This document shows positions 41,197 through 50,086 of a stretch of DNA of 64,000 bases, one piece after another. Each line of letters begins with the position of its first letter. The stretch's first letter is position 1. Source of the DNA: Streptomyces sp. NBC_00239 (GTDB lineage Bacteria > Actinomycetota > Actinomycetes > Streptomycetales > Streptomycetaceae); NCBI RefSeq assembly GCF_036194065.1, contig NZ_CP108095.1, positions 1,116,001 through 1,180,000 of the forward strand. The letters are read 5' to 3'. The notes under the pieces were generated by a model that worked only from the letters and a program-made list of their open reading frames with translations, was not told the origin of the DNA and made no database searches. The translations under genes were made by a program, and so were the position numbers.

Positions 41197-43311
41197 TCAG
41201 CCGGTCTTCTGGAGCGTCCAGACCTGCGCCGCACGCCCGTCGGCCCGCTGGAGGTCGAGCAGCCAGGCACCGTAGTACGGGCGGTTGCTCACGGTCAGCG
41301 CGTAGTCGCCGCTGCGGTCGGTGACCGTCACGGCCGCGCCCCGCACGGTCACCTTCCAGCGCTGGGCCGTGGCGCTGCCGCAGGGCTGCTGCGCGATCCA
41401 CATGCCGGCGGCCGGGGCCGCCCCGGGCTGGAGGCACTTGCCCGAGGACGCGGACCGCATGCGGACGAATCCGCCGCCCGCGTCGTCGAAGTACCACTGC
41501 TGCTGCTTGTAGCCGTTGGCGGCGGAGCCCACGAGGACCGTTCCGTCGGCCGAACGGCCGCCCCACAGCTCGGCGTTCATGCCGGTGCTGCCGTTCCCGA
41601 GGACGTAGGGGCGGCTCGGCGTGGTCGTGCCGCCGCCGGCGCCCTTGGTGGTGAACCGCTTGGCCTCGCCGGGCCCGCTGTCACGGCCCGCGGTGTCGCG
41701 TACCGACACCGACACGGTGTACGAAGTGCCGGGCTGTAGGCGGTAGATGCGCAGGACGGTGCCCTGCACCCAGGTCAGCTGACGGCCGTTCAGGAACACC
41801 TGGTACCAGGCGGCTCCGTTGACCTGCGGCCAGCTCACGACGACGGAGTCCGCCTGGATCTGACCGACCGTCACGGCCGGTCCGCGGCCCGGCTCGGGGG
41901 TGGTCGGCGAGGGCGTCGGGGTGGGCTTGCGGGTCGGGCTGGGACTGGGCCCGGGGCCCGGGTCCGTGCCGCCGCCCTTGGTGCGCATCAGGAACTGGTT
42001 GTCCGCGATGTTCCAGTGCGTGGCCAGGTAGCTGCCCGGGCGCGGGTTGGTGTGGAAGTAGTCGTCGTGGTTGCAGTCGAGGACGTTCTCGGCGGCCCGG
42101 TTGGTGCAGACGTTGCGCATCTGCGGGTAGTAGGGGCTGTCCGAGTAGCACATGACGTCCCACTCGTCCGTGCAGTGCGCGCCGCGACTCGTGTTGGGGG
42201 CGCTGTTGTTGACCGCTCCCAGGTTGTGGCCCAGTTCGTGGGCGGCGGTGTGTCCGCCCCAGCAGCCGGAGTCGGTACGCCCGTAAGAGGGGCCGAAGTT
42301 GCTGAGGTTGCTCTGCGCGGCCCGCTCGTCGCCGCTGAACGTCCCGATGCCGCAGTAGACCTGCGCGTCCGAGAAGATCATGTACTTGCGGTCCCGCCGG
42401 TCCAGCCCCTTGGCGGCGAGCGCGCGGTTGGTGGCGCTGAACTCGGCGAGGGCGGAGTCGGAGAGCTCGATGTTGAGGACCGTGGGCGTACAGTCGGCGG
42501 CGGTCACGTAGCGGATGTGCCGTACGCCGCCGGTCTCTTCGGCGCTGACCGAGTAGATGACGTCGGCGTCGGCGGCCCACTTGCGGAACGAGGCCAGGTA
42601 CTCGGAGTAGCGGTCCTTGCCGGGCGGGTGGACGTAGACGACCTGCACCCGGTTGCCGGTGCTCCCGTCCCCGTCGCAGGGCACGGTCTGCCCGGCGGGG
42701 CCCGCCGCGGCGGCTTTCCCTGCCGTCTTCCCTGCCGCCTTCCCGGTCCCCCCGGGGGTGGCGGAGGCGCCGGGCCCCGGTGCGGCCGCGGCGTTGCCGG
42801 CGGCCCGGGCGTCGACGGCGGGCGCGTCCTGAGGACGCCCGCCGTTGCGCTCGGGGGCCGGGTCGCCGGCGGCGGGCTTGGCCGGATCGGCCGCCGGTGC
42901 CACGGACTTGACCGCGGGCGGGGTGTCCTTCTTGATGTCGACGCCCTTGGGCGGGGCGTCGGGGCCGTGGGTGCAGTGGCCGGTGGCGGTGCTGTAGACG
43001 CCGGCGCAGCGGTCGCCCTTGGGCGCGACCTTCAGGCCGTCGTAGACCATGCCGCGGGCCGGCTCGTTGCCGGGCCTGGCGGCCAGCGGGTCCGGTTCCG
43101 CGTCCCGTGCCGGTGCGGCGGCGGGGACGATGACGGCGGTGTCCGGTTGCGCCCCCGCCTGGGCCGACTGCGTGCTCTGCGCGTCACCGCGCCCCGCCTC
43201 GTACGCGATGCCTGCCGAGACCACCGCCGCCACGGCCATGGCGGCGGTGATGCCTATGAAACGTCCGCGAGGCTTTCGCTGACTCTGTTTCAGCTTTCGA
43301 TGCTTGGACAT
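41197..43311 (-). CDS. Secreted zinc metalloprotease with FN3 and ricin-type lectin domains
   Basis: A 704-residue protein. A short basic start is followed by a hydrophobic signal/anchor (FIGITAAMAVAAVVSAGIA). A Pro/Ala-rich linker leads to the protease domain (about residues 200-440) with HTAAHELGHNLGAVNNS, the metzincin HExxHxxG type sequence, followed by a Met-turn-like DVMCYSD and several Cys. After a Pro/Thr/Ser linker comes a fibronectin type III domain (VVVSWPQVNGAAWYQVFLNGRQ ... TSYTVSVSVRDTAGRDS), then a ricin-type beta-trefoil half (SSGKCLQPGAAPAAGMWIAQQPCGSATAQRW) for carbohydrate binding. Divergent from the large surface protein at 44132. ATG 43311 follows GAGGTG. Confidence 0.88.
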   Translation of the reverse strand: MSKHRKLKQSQRKPRGRFIGITAAMAVAAVVSAGIAYEAGRGDAQSTQSAQAGAQPDTAVIVPAAAPARDAEPDPLAARPGNEPARGMVYDGLKVAPKGDRCAGVYSTATGHCTHGPDAPPKGVDIKKDTPPAVKSVAPAADPAKPAAGDPAPERNGGRPQDAPAVDARAAGNAAAAPGPGASATPGGTGKAAGKTAGKAAAAGPAGQTVPCDGDGSTGNRVQVVYVHPPGKDRYSEYLASFRKWAADADVIYSVSAEETGGVRHIRYVTAADCTPTVLNIELSDSALAEFSATNRALAAKGLDRRDRKYMIFSDAQVYCGIGTFSGDERAAQSNLSNFGPSYGRTDSGCWGGHTAAHELGHNLGAVNNSAPNTSRGAHCTDEWDVMCYSDSPYYPQMRNVCTNRAAENVLDCNHDDYFHTNPRPGSYLATHWNIADNQFLMRTKGGGTDPGPGPSPSPTRKPTPTPSPTTPEPGRGPAVTVGQIQADSVVVSWPQVNGAAWYQVFLNGRQLTWVQGTVLRIYRLQPGTSYTVSVSVRDTAGRDSGPGEAKRFTTKGAGGGTTTPSRPYVLGNGSTGMNAELWGGRSADGTVLVGSAANGYKQQQWYFDDAGGGFVRMRSASSGKCLQPGAAPAAGMWIAQQPCGSATAQRWKVTVRGAAVTVTDRSGDYALTVSNRPYYGAWLLDLQRADGRAAQVWTLQKTG

Positions 43312-44131
43312 ACACACCTCAATTCTTGGGTCAGAAGACTGGGTGCCGGGAAGCCTGCCAGACCCTTCCGGTGGAGAATTCGGACAAACGGGAGGCGGGT
43401 CCGAGAATCCATCCTGTTACCTGACGGTCTGATTTGATGAACCGTCAATTGCCATACAGAGAAGGCCAGTTACGCGCGTAGCCGTCGAGTGGTCCAGTCC
43501 TATTTAAGGATGCCGTTATCGAATCGAGATAGTGGGGGTGGGGTTGTTGACGTGAATTCAGTAGGAGATTCAACCGTCGATTACGGCCCGCATGCCACCG
43601 ATTACTGACGCGCAGAAATATCCGGCCCGAACGCCGACCGGCCCGCCGGCAAGTACGAGTACGAGAGCGGGCGGCGAGGCCGCGTCAGGAGCGGACCCCC
43701 CACGCTCGGAAAACACCGCGACCGGACCCCGTCACCGTCGCGCGGAACAGCGACACCGACCCGCCGGCCGCCGCGGCCGCACCCGCCGCCCCCGGCAACG
43801 CCATCAGGGGAGCGTCAATCCTCGCCCAGGGAGCCCTGGTCGGGGAGTGCTGCCGTCCACCGAGAGAGCCCCGCGGCTCGCCGCTCGCGGCACACGCCGG
43901 CTCCGCGCGCTGACACCCTCGTCCCGCCCTGCACCCCTCCGCCCGCGATGCTGCCCGCCCGCGCCCCTCGGCTGCCTCCTCCCGCCCGTACCGCCCGCGA
44001 GCCGCCGCGACGCGGCATCCGGGTTGTTCCTTTAGCGCGAGAGGGTGGCACCTCCTGCACGTCAGATCGAGCGAACACCGGTCCCGTGGAGATGCTGGGA
44101 CGACGTGTCAGCTGATCATGGAACGAGGGCT
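43312..44131. other. Long divergent promoter region with AT-rich part and dyad
   Basis: 820 bp between divergent starts of two surface-protein genes. The first 280 bp (to about 43600) are clearly less GC-rich than their surroundings and include the perfect inverted repeat TGACGGT (43422-43428) / ACCGTCA (43441-43447), spacer 12 bp, a likely operator. A 147-codon frame at 43592-44035 is a Pro/Arg/Ala-rich low-complexity read-through without ribosome site and is not called. Confidence 0.5.
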
Positions 44132-47100
44132 ATGAGTGTTCCCCTGACTCCCGGCAGCGGGAGTCCGAGATGGCTGGGGGGTCTGGCGGCGCTGCTCGCG
44201 CTGCCCTCCCTGGCGGGCCTGCCGCCCGCGTTCGCCGCCCCCGCGGCACGGGCGGAAGGCACGGTCACGGTCACGGTCGTGCGCGACGTCGATTCGGACG
44301 GCAGCTGGACCGAGGCCCTCGAAGTCGGCGAGGAAGGCATCCCGGTGACGCTCACCGATGCCTCGGGCAAGACCGGCGAGGGCGTCACGGGCGCCGACGG
44401 CCGGGTCGTCCTCACCCCCGCCGCCCTGGGTCTGGCCGGCGGCCGCTACCGCGTCGAGGCCAAGATCCCCGCCGCCAAGTCCTTCCTGCGGCCGGCCCAG
44501 GCGGGTGGCCCCGCGCCGTCCCTGTCCTCGCTGGTCGAGTTCGTCGACGTCACCACTGCCGACGCCCAGGTGCTCACGGCGGTCCACAACCCCGCCGACT
44601 ACTGCCAGGCCAACCCCGACCTCGCCACCCCGTGCTACACCCAGAGCGCGCCGGGCCAGGTGGGGACGAAGGCCCTGGTCTCGTGGCCGTACGACCGGAC
44701 CGGTCTCACTCCGCCCCCCGCGAACGAGACGACGTACGAGGCGATCGGCGCGACGTACGGCCTGGCGCACCGGCGCGACACGGACCAGCTGTTCGTGGGC
44801 GCGCTGACCAAGCGCCTGATGCCGTACGGGCCGGCCGGCGCCGGCGGCATCTACGTGGTCGACCGTGCCACCGACACGACCTCCGTGTTCGCCACGGTCC
44901 CGGACGCGGGCGACGCCGCGCACTCCACGGACCTCACCCGCGACACGATGGAGATCAACAACGCGGTCGGCAAGGAGGCCCTGGGCGACCTCGACCTGGC
45001 GGACGACGGGCGCACGCTGTACGCGGTGGGCCTGAAGGCCAAGAGCCTGTACGTGTACGACACGGACGGCGCGGGGCCCGGCAAGCCGGCCGCGACGCCG
45101 AAGCAGGTCATCCCGATCACCGACCCCGGCTGCCCGAGCGGGGCGGCGGACTGGCGGCCGTTCGGCCTCGGCATGCACGACGGCGCCGTGTACGTGGGCG
45201 GCACCTGTAGCGCGGAATCCTCGGAGAGGGACGAGGACCTGCGCGCGTACGTGCTGAAGCTGTCGGGCACCGCCTTCGAGAAGGTGATCGAGCACGACCT
45301 CGCGTTCGAGCGCGGCATGGGGTACTCGGCGACCCTGGGCGACACGCACTGGCGGCACTGGCTGAAGACCTGGGACCCGTTCGCCTGGTTCCGGCAGGCC
45401 AACTTCCCGCAGCCGCTGCTGTCCGACATCGTCTTCGACCGCGACGGATCCATGATCCTCGGCTTCCGGGACCGGCTCGGCGACCAGGCGGGCTACGAGG
45501 CCCTGGCCCCCGAGGGCAGCACGGATACCGCGCAGCGCTCGCTCTTCCCCGCGATGGGCGACATCACGCGGGTCTGCAAGACGGCGGCCGGGTGGGTGTG
45601 GGACAGCGAGTCCCCGGCCTGCCCGAACCACTTCGTGCCGGGCAGTGCTCCGCCACAGCAGGACACGGTCAAGGAGTACTACTACGCCGACTCCACGCTC
45701 GGTCAGCTCGCGGAGTCGCTCCAGGGCGGGCTGGCGTTCGCACCGCGCTTCACCAAGACCGTCTCCACGATCGTCGACCCTCTGAACATCTTCTCGGGCG
45801 GCGTGCGGAAGTTCGACAACGCGACGGGCGCCGGCTCGGACGACTACCAGGTCGACGGCGGCACGGGCTCCTTCGGCAAGGCCAACGGCCTCGGCGACCT
45901 GGAGCTGCTGTGCGACGAGGCGCCGGTCCAGATCGGCAACCGGGTCTGGTTCGACCGTGACCGCGACGGCATCCAGGGCGCCTCGGAGGAGCCGCTGCCG
46001 GGCGCGACGGTCACCCTCAAGGACAAGGCCGGCGCCGTACTCCAGACCACGACGACGAACCGGCGCGGCGAGTACTACTTCCAGGTCGACCCGCGTACGG
46101 ACTACCAGATCACCTTCGACGCGACCACGGCCGACACCAGCGGCCTGCCCGAGAGGCCGGCCGCCGCGGACCTGCTCCCGACGGCGAAGGAACAGGGCAC
46201 GAACCGCTCGGTGGACTCCAACCCCGACCCGGCGACCCAGACGGAGACCCTGACCACGGGCGGCGCGGGCGACAACGACCACACGCACGACGCGGGCTAC
46301 TTCATCCGCCAGGCCACCGGCGACGTCAGCATCCTCAAGCAGGAGGCCAACACCGACCGGCCGCTCGCGGGAGCCGTCTTCCAGCTCTGGCGCGAGACGA
46401 ACGACCGGCCCGGCCTCCAGGCCGACGACACCAAGGTCGGCGACCCCTGCACCACCGGCGCCAACGGCATCTGCAGGGCCGCCGATCTGCCGCTCGGCAC
46501 GTATTACTGGCAGGAGACCGAAGCCCCGGACGGCTACGAACTCCCCAGCCCGGCCGTCTTCGGACCGCTGGTGCTGACCGCCGAGAACGCCGAACGCGGG
46601 GTCCGCATCACCGCGGACAACCATCCCGTCCTCGGCACCGTCCGGGTCGTCAAGCGCGACCGCGCCACCGGCTACGTGCTCGCCGGAGCCGTCTTCCAAC
46701 TGTGGCGCGAGACCAACAACCGGCCCGGCCTGCAAGCCGACGACACCAAGGTCGGCGCGCCCTGCACCACCGGCGCCAACGGCATCTGCAGCGCCACCAA
46801 CCTGCCGCTCGGCACGTACTACTGGCAGGAGACCGCCGCGCCCAACGGCTACACGCTCCCCGACCCGGCCGTCTTCGGGCCGCTGGTCCTCACCGAGGCC
46901 AACGCGGACCGGGGAGTCGGCATCACCGCCGACAACGACCCCGTCCTCGGCGAGATCACCCTCCACAAGAAGGACGCGACGACGGGCCGTCCGCTGCGCG
47001 GCGCCGTGTTCGAGCTGTGGCGGGAGACCAACGGGCGGACCGGGCTGCAGGTCTCCGGGGACACCCCGGACACCAGGCAGGGCGCCGCCTGCGCCACCAG

Positions 47101-47350
47101 CGCCCGGGGGCTGTGCTCCTTCACGGGGCTGCCGCTCGGCTCGTACTACCTGCGCGAGACGGCCGTGCCCGAGGGCTACCGGCTCCCCCGCCGGCCGGTC
47201 ACCGGACCGTACGAGGTGACCGAGGACAATGCCGGCCACGGCATCGAGATCGTCCTCGACAACAGGCGCGGCGAACACGACAAGGGCAAGGGCAAAGGCA
47301 AGGGCAAGGGCGGAAAGGGCAAGGGAGGTGAGGGCAGGGGCCGGGACTGA
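44132..47350 (+). CDS. Large surface protein with SdrD-like and three Cna-B-like domains
   Basis: A 1072-residue protein. Residues 1-42 are a signal peptide. A first beta domain (VTVTVVRDVDSDGSWTEALEVGEEGIPVTLTDASG) is Cna-B/SdrD-like; the central part (about 140-600) looks like a beta-propeller of Streptomyces surface proteins. An SdrD-like unit (VQIGNRVWFDRDRDGIQGASEEPLPGATVTL) follows, then three tandem SpaA/Cna-B domains of about 100 residues (from about 46318, 46633 and 46951). Each holds Lys near its start and a Glu near its end (YYWQE), so intramolecular isopeptide bonds are plausible. The first two repeats are over 80% alike at DNA level. The end is a Lys/Gly-rich tail (DKGKGKGKGKGGKGKGG), with no LPxTG and no membrane helix. 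Confidence 0.88.
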   Translation: MSVPLTPGSGSPRWLGGLAALLALPSLAGLPPAFAAPAARAEGTVTVTVVRDVDSDGSWTEALEVGEEGIPVTLTDASGKTGEGVTGADGRVVLTPAALGLAGGRYRVEAKIPAAKSFLRPAQAGGPAPSLSSLVEFVDVTTADAQVLTAVHNPADYCQANPDLATPCYTQSAPGQVGTKALVSWPYDRTGLTPPPANETTYEAIGATYGLAHRRDTDQLFVGALTKRLMPYGPAGAGGIYVVDRATDTTSVFATVPDAGDAAHSTDLTRDTMEINNAVGKEALGDLDLADDGRTLYAVGLKAKSLYVYDTDGAGPGKPAATPKQVIPITDPGCPSGAADWRPFGLGMHDGAVYVGGTCSAESSERDEDLRAYVLKLSGTAFEKVIEHDLAFERGMGYSATLGDTHWRHWLKTWDPFAWFRQANFPQPLLSDIVFDRDGSMILGFRDRLGDQAGYEALAPEGSTDTAQRSLFPAMGDITRVCKTAAGWVWDSESPACPNHFVPGSAPPQQDTVKEYYYADSTLGQLAESLQGGLAFAPRFTKTVSTIVDPLNIFSGGVRKFDNATGAGSDDYQVDGGTGSFGKANGLGDLELLCDEAPVQIGNRVWFDRDRDGIQGASEEPLPGATVTLKDKAGAVLQTTTTNRRGEYYFQVDPRTDYQITFDATTADTSGLPERPAAADLLPTAKEQGTNRSVDSNPDPATQTETLTTGGAGDNDHTHDAGYFIRQATGDVSILKQEANTDRPLAGAVFQLWRETNDRPGLQADDTKVGDPCTTGANGICRAADLPLGTYYWQETEAPDGYELPSPAVFGPLVLTAENAERGVRITADNHPVLGTVRVVKRDRATGYVLAGAVFQLWRETNNRPGLQADDTKVGAPCTTGANGICSATNLPLGTYYWQETAAPNGYTLPDPAVFGPLVLTEANADRGVGITADNDPVLGEITLHKKDATTGRPLRGAVFELWRETNGRTGLQVSGDTPDTRQGAACATSARGLCSFTGLPLGSYYLRETAVPEGYRLPRRPVTGPYEVTEDNAGHGIEIVLDNRRGEHDKGKGKGKGKGGKGKGGEGRGRD

Positions 47351-47363
47351 CCCGCTCCGCTCA

Positions 47364-47417
47364 CCCGTCCGACCCGTCCGACCCGTCCGACCGGTCCGAC
47401 CCGTCTGACCCGTTCAG
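47364..47417. repeat. Six 9-bp tandem repeats CCCGTCCGA
   Basis: CCCGTCCGA x3, CCGGTCCGA, CCCGTCTGA and CCCGTTCAG run without gaps between the stop of the surface-protein gene (47350) and the stop of the DyP gene (47419). Confidence 0.88.
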
Positions 47418-47418
47418 G

Positions 47419-48720
47419 TCAGCCGAGGAGGCCCCCTTCCGCATCGCGCGGGAGGGGGCCTTCCCCGGTTCCGCCCGCCTCCGGCGCCGGCGGGACGAGG
47501 TAGACGCCGGATCCGACGTGCTCGACGAACGGATTCAGCGCGTCCGCGGCGGCCAGGCGCCGCTGCACGCGCGTGAACAGGCCCGGATCGTTCATGAAGG
47601 CGACGAACAACAGCCCCCGGTCCGCGCCCCCGTTGTCGTACGAGTAGCCGCGGCGCAGCATCCGCGCACCCCCGTCGAACCGCGAGTGCGCGAGCCTCGC
47701 GTGCGCGTCCGCGGGCAGTACGTACCGCCCCTCGGGGGTCTTCGCGAACAGGTCGACGTCCGTGTGCTCGGGGCCGCCGTGCAGCGGGGCGCCGTCGGCC
47801 CGACGCCGTCCGATGATCCGCTCCTGGCGCCCGTACGGCAGGTCCCCGAAGGCGGCCGTGCGCAGGCGCACCCGCCGCACCACCAGGTACGTGCCGCCGG
47901 TGTGCGGTCCGCTGCCGATCCACACCCAGCGCGCGGCCCCGGCGGGGCCGGGGTTGGCGGTGCCGTCCTTGAAGCCGAGGAGGTTGCGCGGCGTCTCGCC
48001 CGCGGGGGTGGCGGGCAGGAAGCCGGCCTGGCGCCAGCGGGCGCGCAGCACCGGGCCGGCCGCCCGGTCGAGGAGGGCGGCGACGCGCGTGCACGCGCCG
48101 GTGCCGGGGCCGCAGATCTGGACCAGCAGGTCGCCGCCGCCCGCCTCGGGCCGCAGCCGGTCGCCGGGGAAGGCGGGCGGCTCGCGCAGCAGGTCCGGCC
48201 GCGCCGCGCCGACCCGTCCCGGCAGGCTCGTCCCGAAGGCGATCGTCGCGGTGAGGTGCGGGCCGGTGTTGACACCGCTGCCGGCCAGGAGGGTCCGCCA
48301 CTGCCGGAGCACGGCGGCGAGCCGGTCCCGGGCCGCGGCGCCGGGTGGGCGCGGGTCCAGGTCGTACGCGAGGAGCAGGACGTGCCGGGGCTGCGGGTCC
48401 GCGACACCGCGCTGGCGACGGCCGTCGGCGGTGGGGGCCGGGGGCGGCGACGGCCGCGCCGGCGAGGGTTCCGGGGCCGGCCTCCCGCAGCCGCCGACCG
48501 TGAGCGCGACACCCGCCGCGGCGCCGACGGCCGTACCGGCGAGGGCGCGCGCGGCCGCGCGACGGGTGGGCGCGGGCTCCGGCACGGGTCCGGGAGCAGA
48601 CGCCGGCGCGGGCGCGGGCGGGGGCGCGCTGCCGGGGGTGGGCGCGGGCACGGATGCGGGCAGCGGCTCCGGCCTGGGGGTGGGCGTGGGCGGCACGAAG
48701 GCCCCGCCTCCAATAGTCAT
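47419..48720 (-). CDS. DyP-type heme peroxidase with Tat-like signal
   Basis: A 433-residue protein from ATG 48720; GTG 48585 is a likely alternative because it places the signal (PTRRAAARALAGTAVGAAAGVALTVGGC, twin Arg and lipobox-like GGC) at the N-terminus, whereas the first 45 residues are Pro/Ala/Thr repeats. The DyP motif GFKDGTANP contains catalytic Asp252; His340 (PADAHARLAH) is the likely heme ligand and Arg357 (MLRRGYSYDNG) the distal Arg, as in EfeB/DyP enzymes. Such enzymes are exported by Tat and oxidise dyes, lignin or heme, and may help iron uptake. Divergent by 52 bp from the beta-helix gene. Confidence 0.87.
   Translation of the reverse strand: MTIGGGAFVPPTPTPRPEPLPASVPAPTPGSAPPPAPAPASAPGPVPEPAPTRRAAARALAGTAVGAAAGVALTVGGCGRPAPEPSPARPSPPPAPTADGRRQRGVADPQPRHVLLLAYDLDPRPPGAAARDRLAAVLRQWRTLLAGSGVNTGPHLTATIAFGTSLPGRVGAARPDLLREPPAFPGDRLRPEAGGGDLLVQICGPGTGACTRVAALLDRAAGPVLRARWRQAGFLPATPAGETPRNLLGFKDGTANPGPAGAARWVWIGSGPHTGGTYLVVRRVRLRTAAFGDLPYGRQERIIGRRRADGAPLHGGPEHTDVDLFAKTPEGRYVLPADAHARLAHSRFDGGARMLRRGYSYDNGGADRGLLFVAFMNDPGLFTRVQRRLAAADALNPFVEHVGSGVYLVPPAPEAGGTGEGPLPRDAEGGLLG
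47430..47460 (+). terminator. Hairpin in the end of the DyP gene
   Basis: GGCCCCCTTCC (47430-47440) pairs with GGGAGGGGGCC (47450-47460) with a single mismatch and a 9-nt loop. Located inside the last codons of the minus-strand DyP gene, it likely terminates the plus-strand surface-protein transcript. Confidence 0.55.
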
Positions 48721-48772
48721 AATTTTTACGGGATTTGGCGTTTTCGGCAGTCGGGACGATACACCTGGCCGC
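48721..48772. promoter_or_regulatory. 52-bp divergent promoter region, AT-rich core
   Basis: Holds AATTTTTACGGGATTTGGCG (48721-48740), unusual for this genome. Neither flanking ATG has a clear ribosome site, so at least one gene may be translated from a leaderless message, or its true start lies downstream. Confidence 0.4.
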
Positions 48773-50086
48773 ATGCGCATTCCTCGATGCCCCGCGCTCG
48801 TCGCGGCGGTCCTCCTGCTCGCCTCCTGTGCCGGCCCCGCCGACGACGCGGGAGACGGCCGCCCGCCGCCCGGCCCGCCCGCGGTGCTGCGCGTCCCGGC
48901 GGCCTTCCCGACGATCCAGCAGGCCGTGGACCGGGCGCGCCCCGGCGATCTCGTCCTCGTCGGGCCGGGCGTGTACCGGGAGAGCGTGAGGGTCGCCACC
49001 GGCGGCGTCGTCCTGCGCGGCGCGGACCGCAACCGGACCGTCATCGACGGGGAGTTCCGGCGGGCCAACGGGATCACCGTCACCGGCGGCGGTTCCGCGG
49101 TGGAGAACCTGACCGTGCGCAACCACCTGGCGAACGGCCTGCTGTTCACCGGGGTCACCGACACCGCCCGGCAGTCCGGCGCGGGCGGCGGCACCGAGTA
49201 CGAGCGCCTCGACACCCGCCGCCACCCGCCCCTGAAGGGCTTCCGCGCCGCGTACGTCACCGCCCACAACAACGCCCTGTACGGGATCTACGCGTTCGAC
49301 GCCCGTGACGGGCTCATCGAGCACGCGTACGCGTCCGGGCACGCGGACTCCGGCATCTACGTCGGCCAGTGCCGGCCGTGCCGGACGGTCGTGCGGGAGA
49401 ACACCGTCGAGCACAACGCGGTCGGCCTGGAGGTCACCAACGCCTCCGAGGAGCTGTACTTCCTGGGCAACCGGGCCCGCCGCAACCGGGTCGGCGCGGC
49501 CGTGAACTCGGACGACCTGGAATCCCTCGCACCGCAGCACCGGGCGCTGTTCGCGGGCAACACGATCACCGACAACAACGACGCGGACAGCCCCGAGCAG
49601 GCCGACGGCGGTTTCGGGATCGGCATCGGCGTCGGCGGCGGGCAGGGCAACGTCCTGGAGCGGAACCTGGTCGCCGGCAACCGGCGGGCCGGGATCCTGC
49701 TCACCGACGTCGTCGGCTACCCCGTCTCGGGCAACCGGGTCCGAGGCAACCGGGTCACGGGCAACGGCGCCGATCTGGTGCTGTCCGCCCCGGGCCGGGC
49801 ATCAGGAAACTGCTTCACCGGCAACGGCGAACACCCCCGCCCGCAGGCCGCCCCGGCCGACCCGGAGGGTGCGCCCGGCGGGGACTGCGAGGCGACGGCG
49901 CCGCCGGTCGCCGGGCGCGCTCCGGTGGCGGCCGCCCCTCCCGGCCGCTCCTTCCGTCTGGTGACCGCGCCGCCCCCGCAACCGGGCATGCCCGCCGCGG
50001 CCACCGCGCCGGCCCGGCCGGCCCGGGCGGCCCGGGCGATGCCGCCCGCCGAGCCCGCCCGCTACCGGCTGCCGGCCGGCCGCTGA
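48773..50086 (+). CDS. Secreted lipoprotein with right-handed parallel beta-helix
   Basis: A 437-residue protein. The lipobox LASC at residues 16-19 (LLLASC) anchors it after signal cleavage. Residues 50-340 show regular beta-helix coils of the pectate-lyase/NosD type: VPAAFPTIQQAVDRARPGDLVLVGPGVYRESVRV, VVLRGADRNRTVIDG, GNRVRGNRVTGNG and similar Asn/Gly turns. Such proteins bind or cleave polysaccharide. A Pro/Ala-rich C-tail follows. The last codons overlap the convergent lipoprotein gene at 50062 by 25 nt. Substrate unknown. Confidence 0.85.
   Translation: MRIPRCPALVAAVLLLASCAGPADDAGDGRPPPGPPAVLRVPAAFPTIQQAVDRARPGDLVLVGPGVYRESVRVATGGVVLRGADRNRTVIDGEFRRANGITVTGGGSAVENLTVRNHLANGLLFTGVTDTARQSGAGGGTEYERLDTRRHPPLKGFRAAYVTAHNNALYGIYAFDARDGLIEHAYASGHADSGIYVGQCRPCRTVVRENTVEHNAVGLEVTNASEELYFLGNRARRNRVGAAVNSDDLESLAPQHRALFAGNTITDNNDADSPEQADGGFGIGIGVGGGQGNVLERNLVAGNRRAGILLTDVVGYPVSGNRVRGNRVTGNGADLVLSAPGRASGNCFTGNGEHPRPQAAPADPEGAPGGDCEATAPPVAGRAPVAAAPPGRSFRLVTAPPPQPGMPAAATAPARPARAARAMPPAEPARYRLPAGR

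Noticed and set aside
43592..44035. 147-codon frame between the surface-protein genes
   Set aside because: Pro/Arg/Ala low-complexity composition, no ribosome site, no domain, typical of a high-GC shadow frame.
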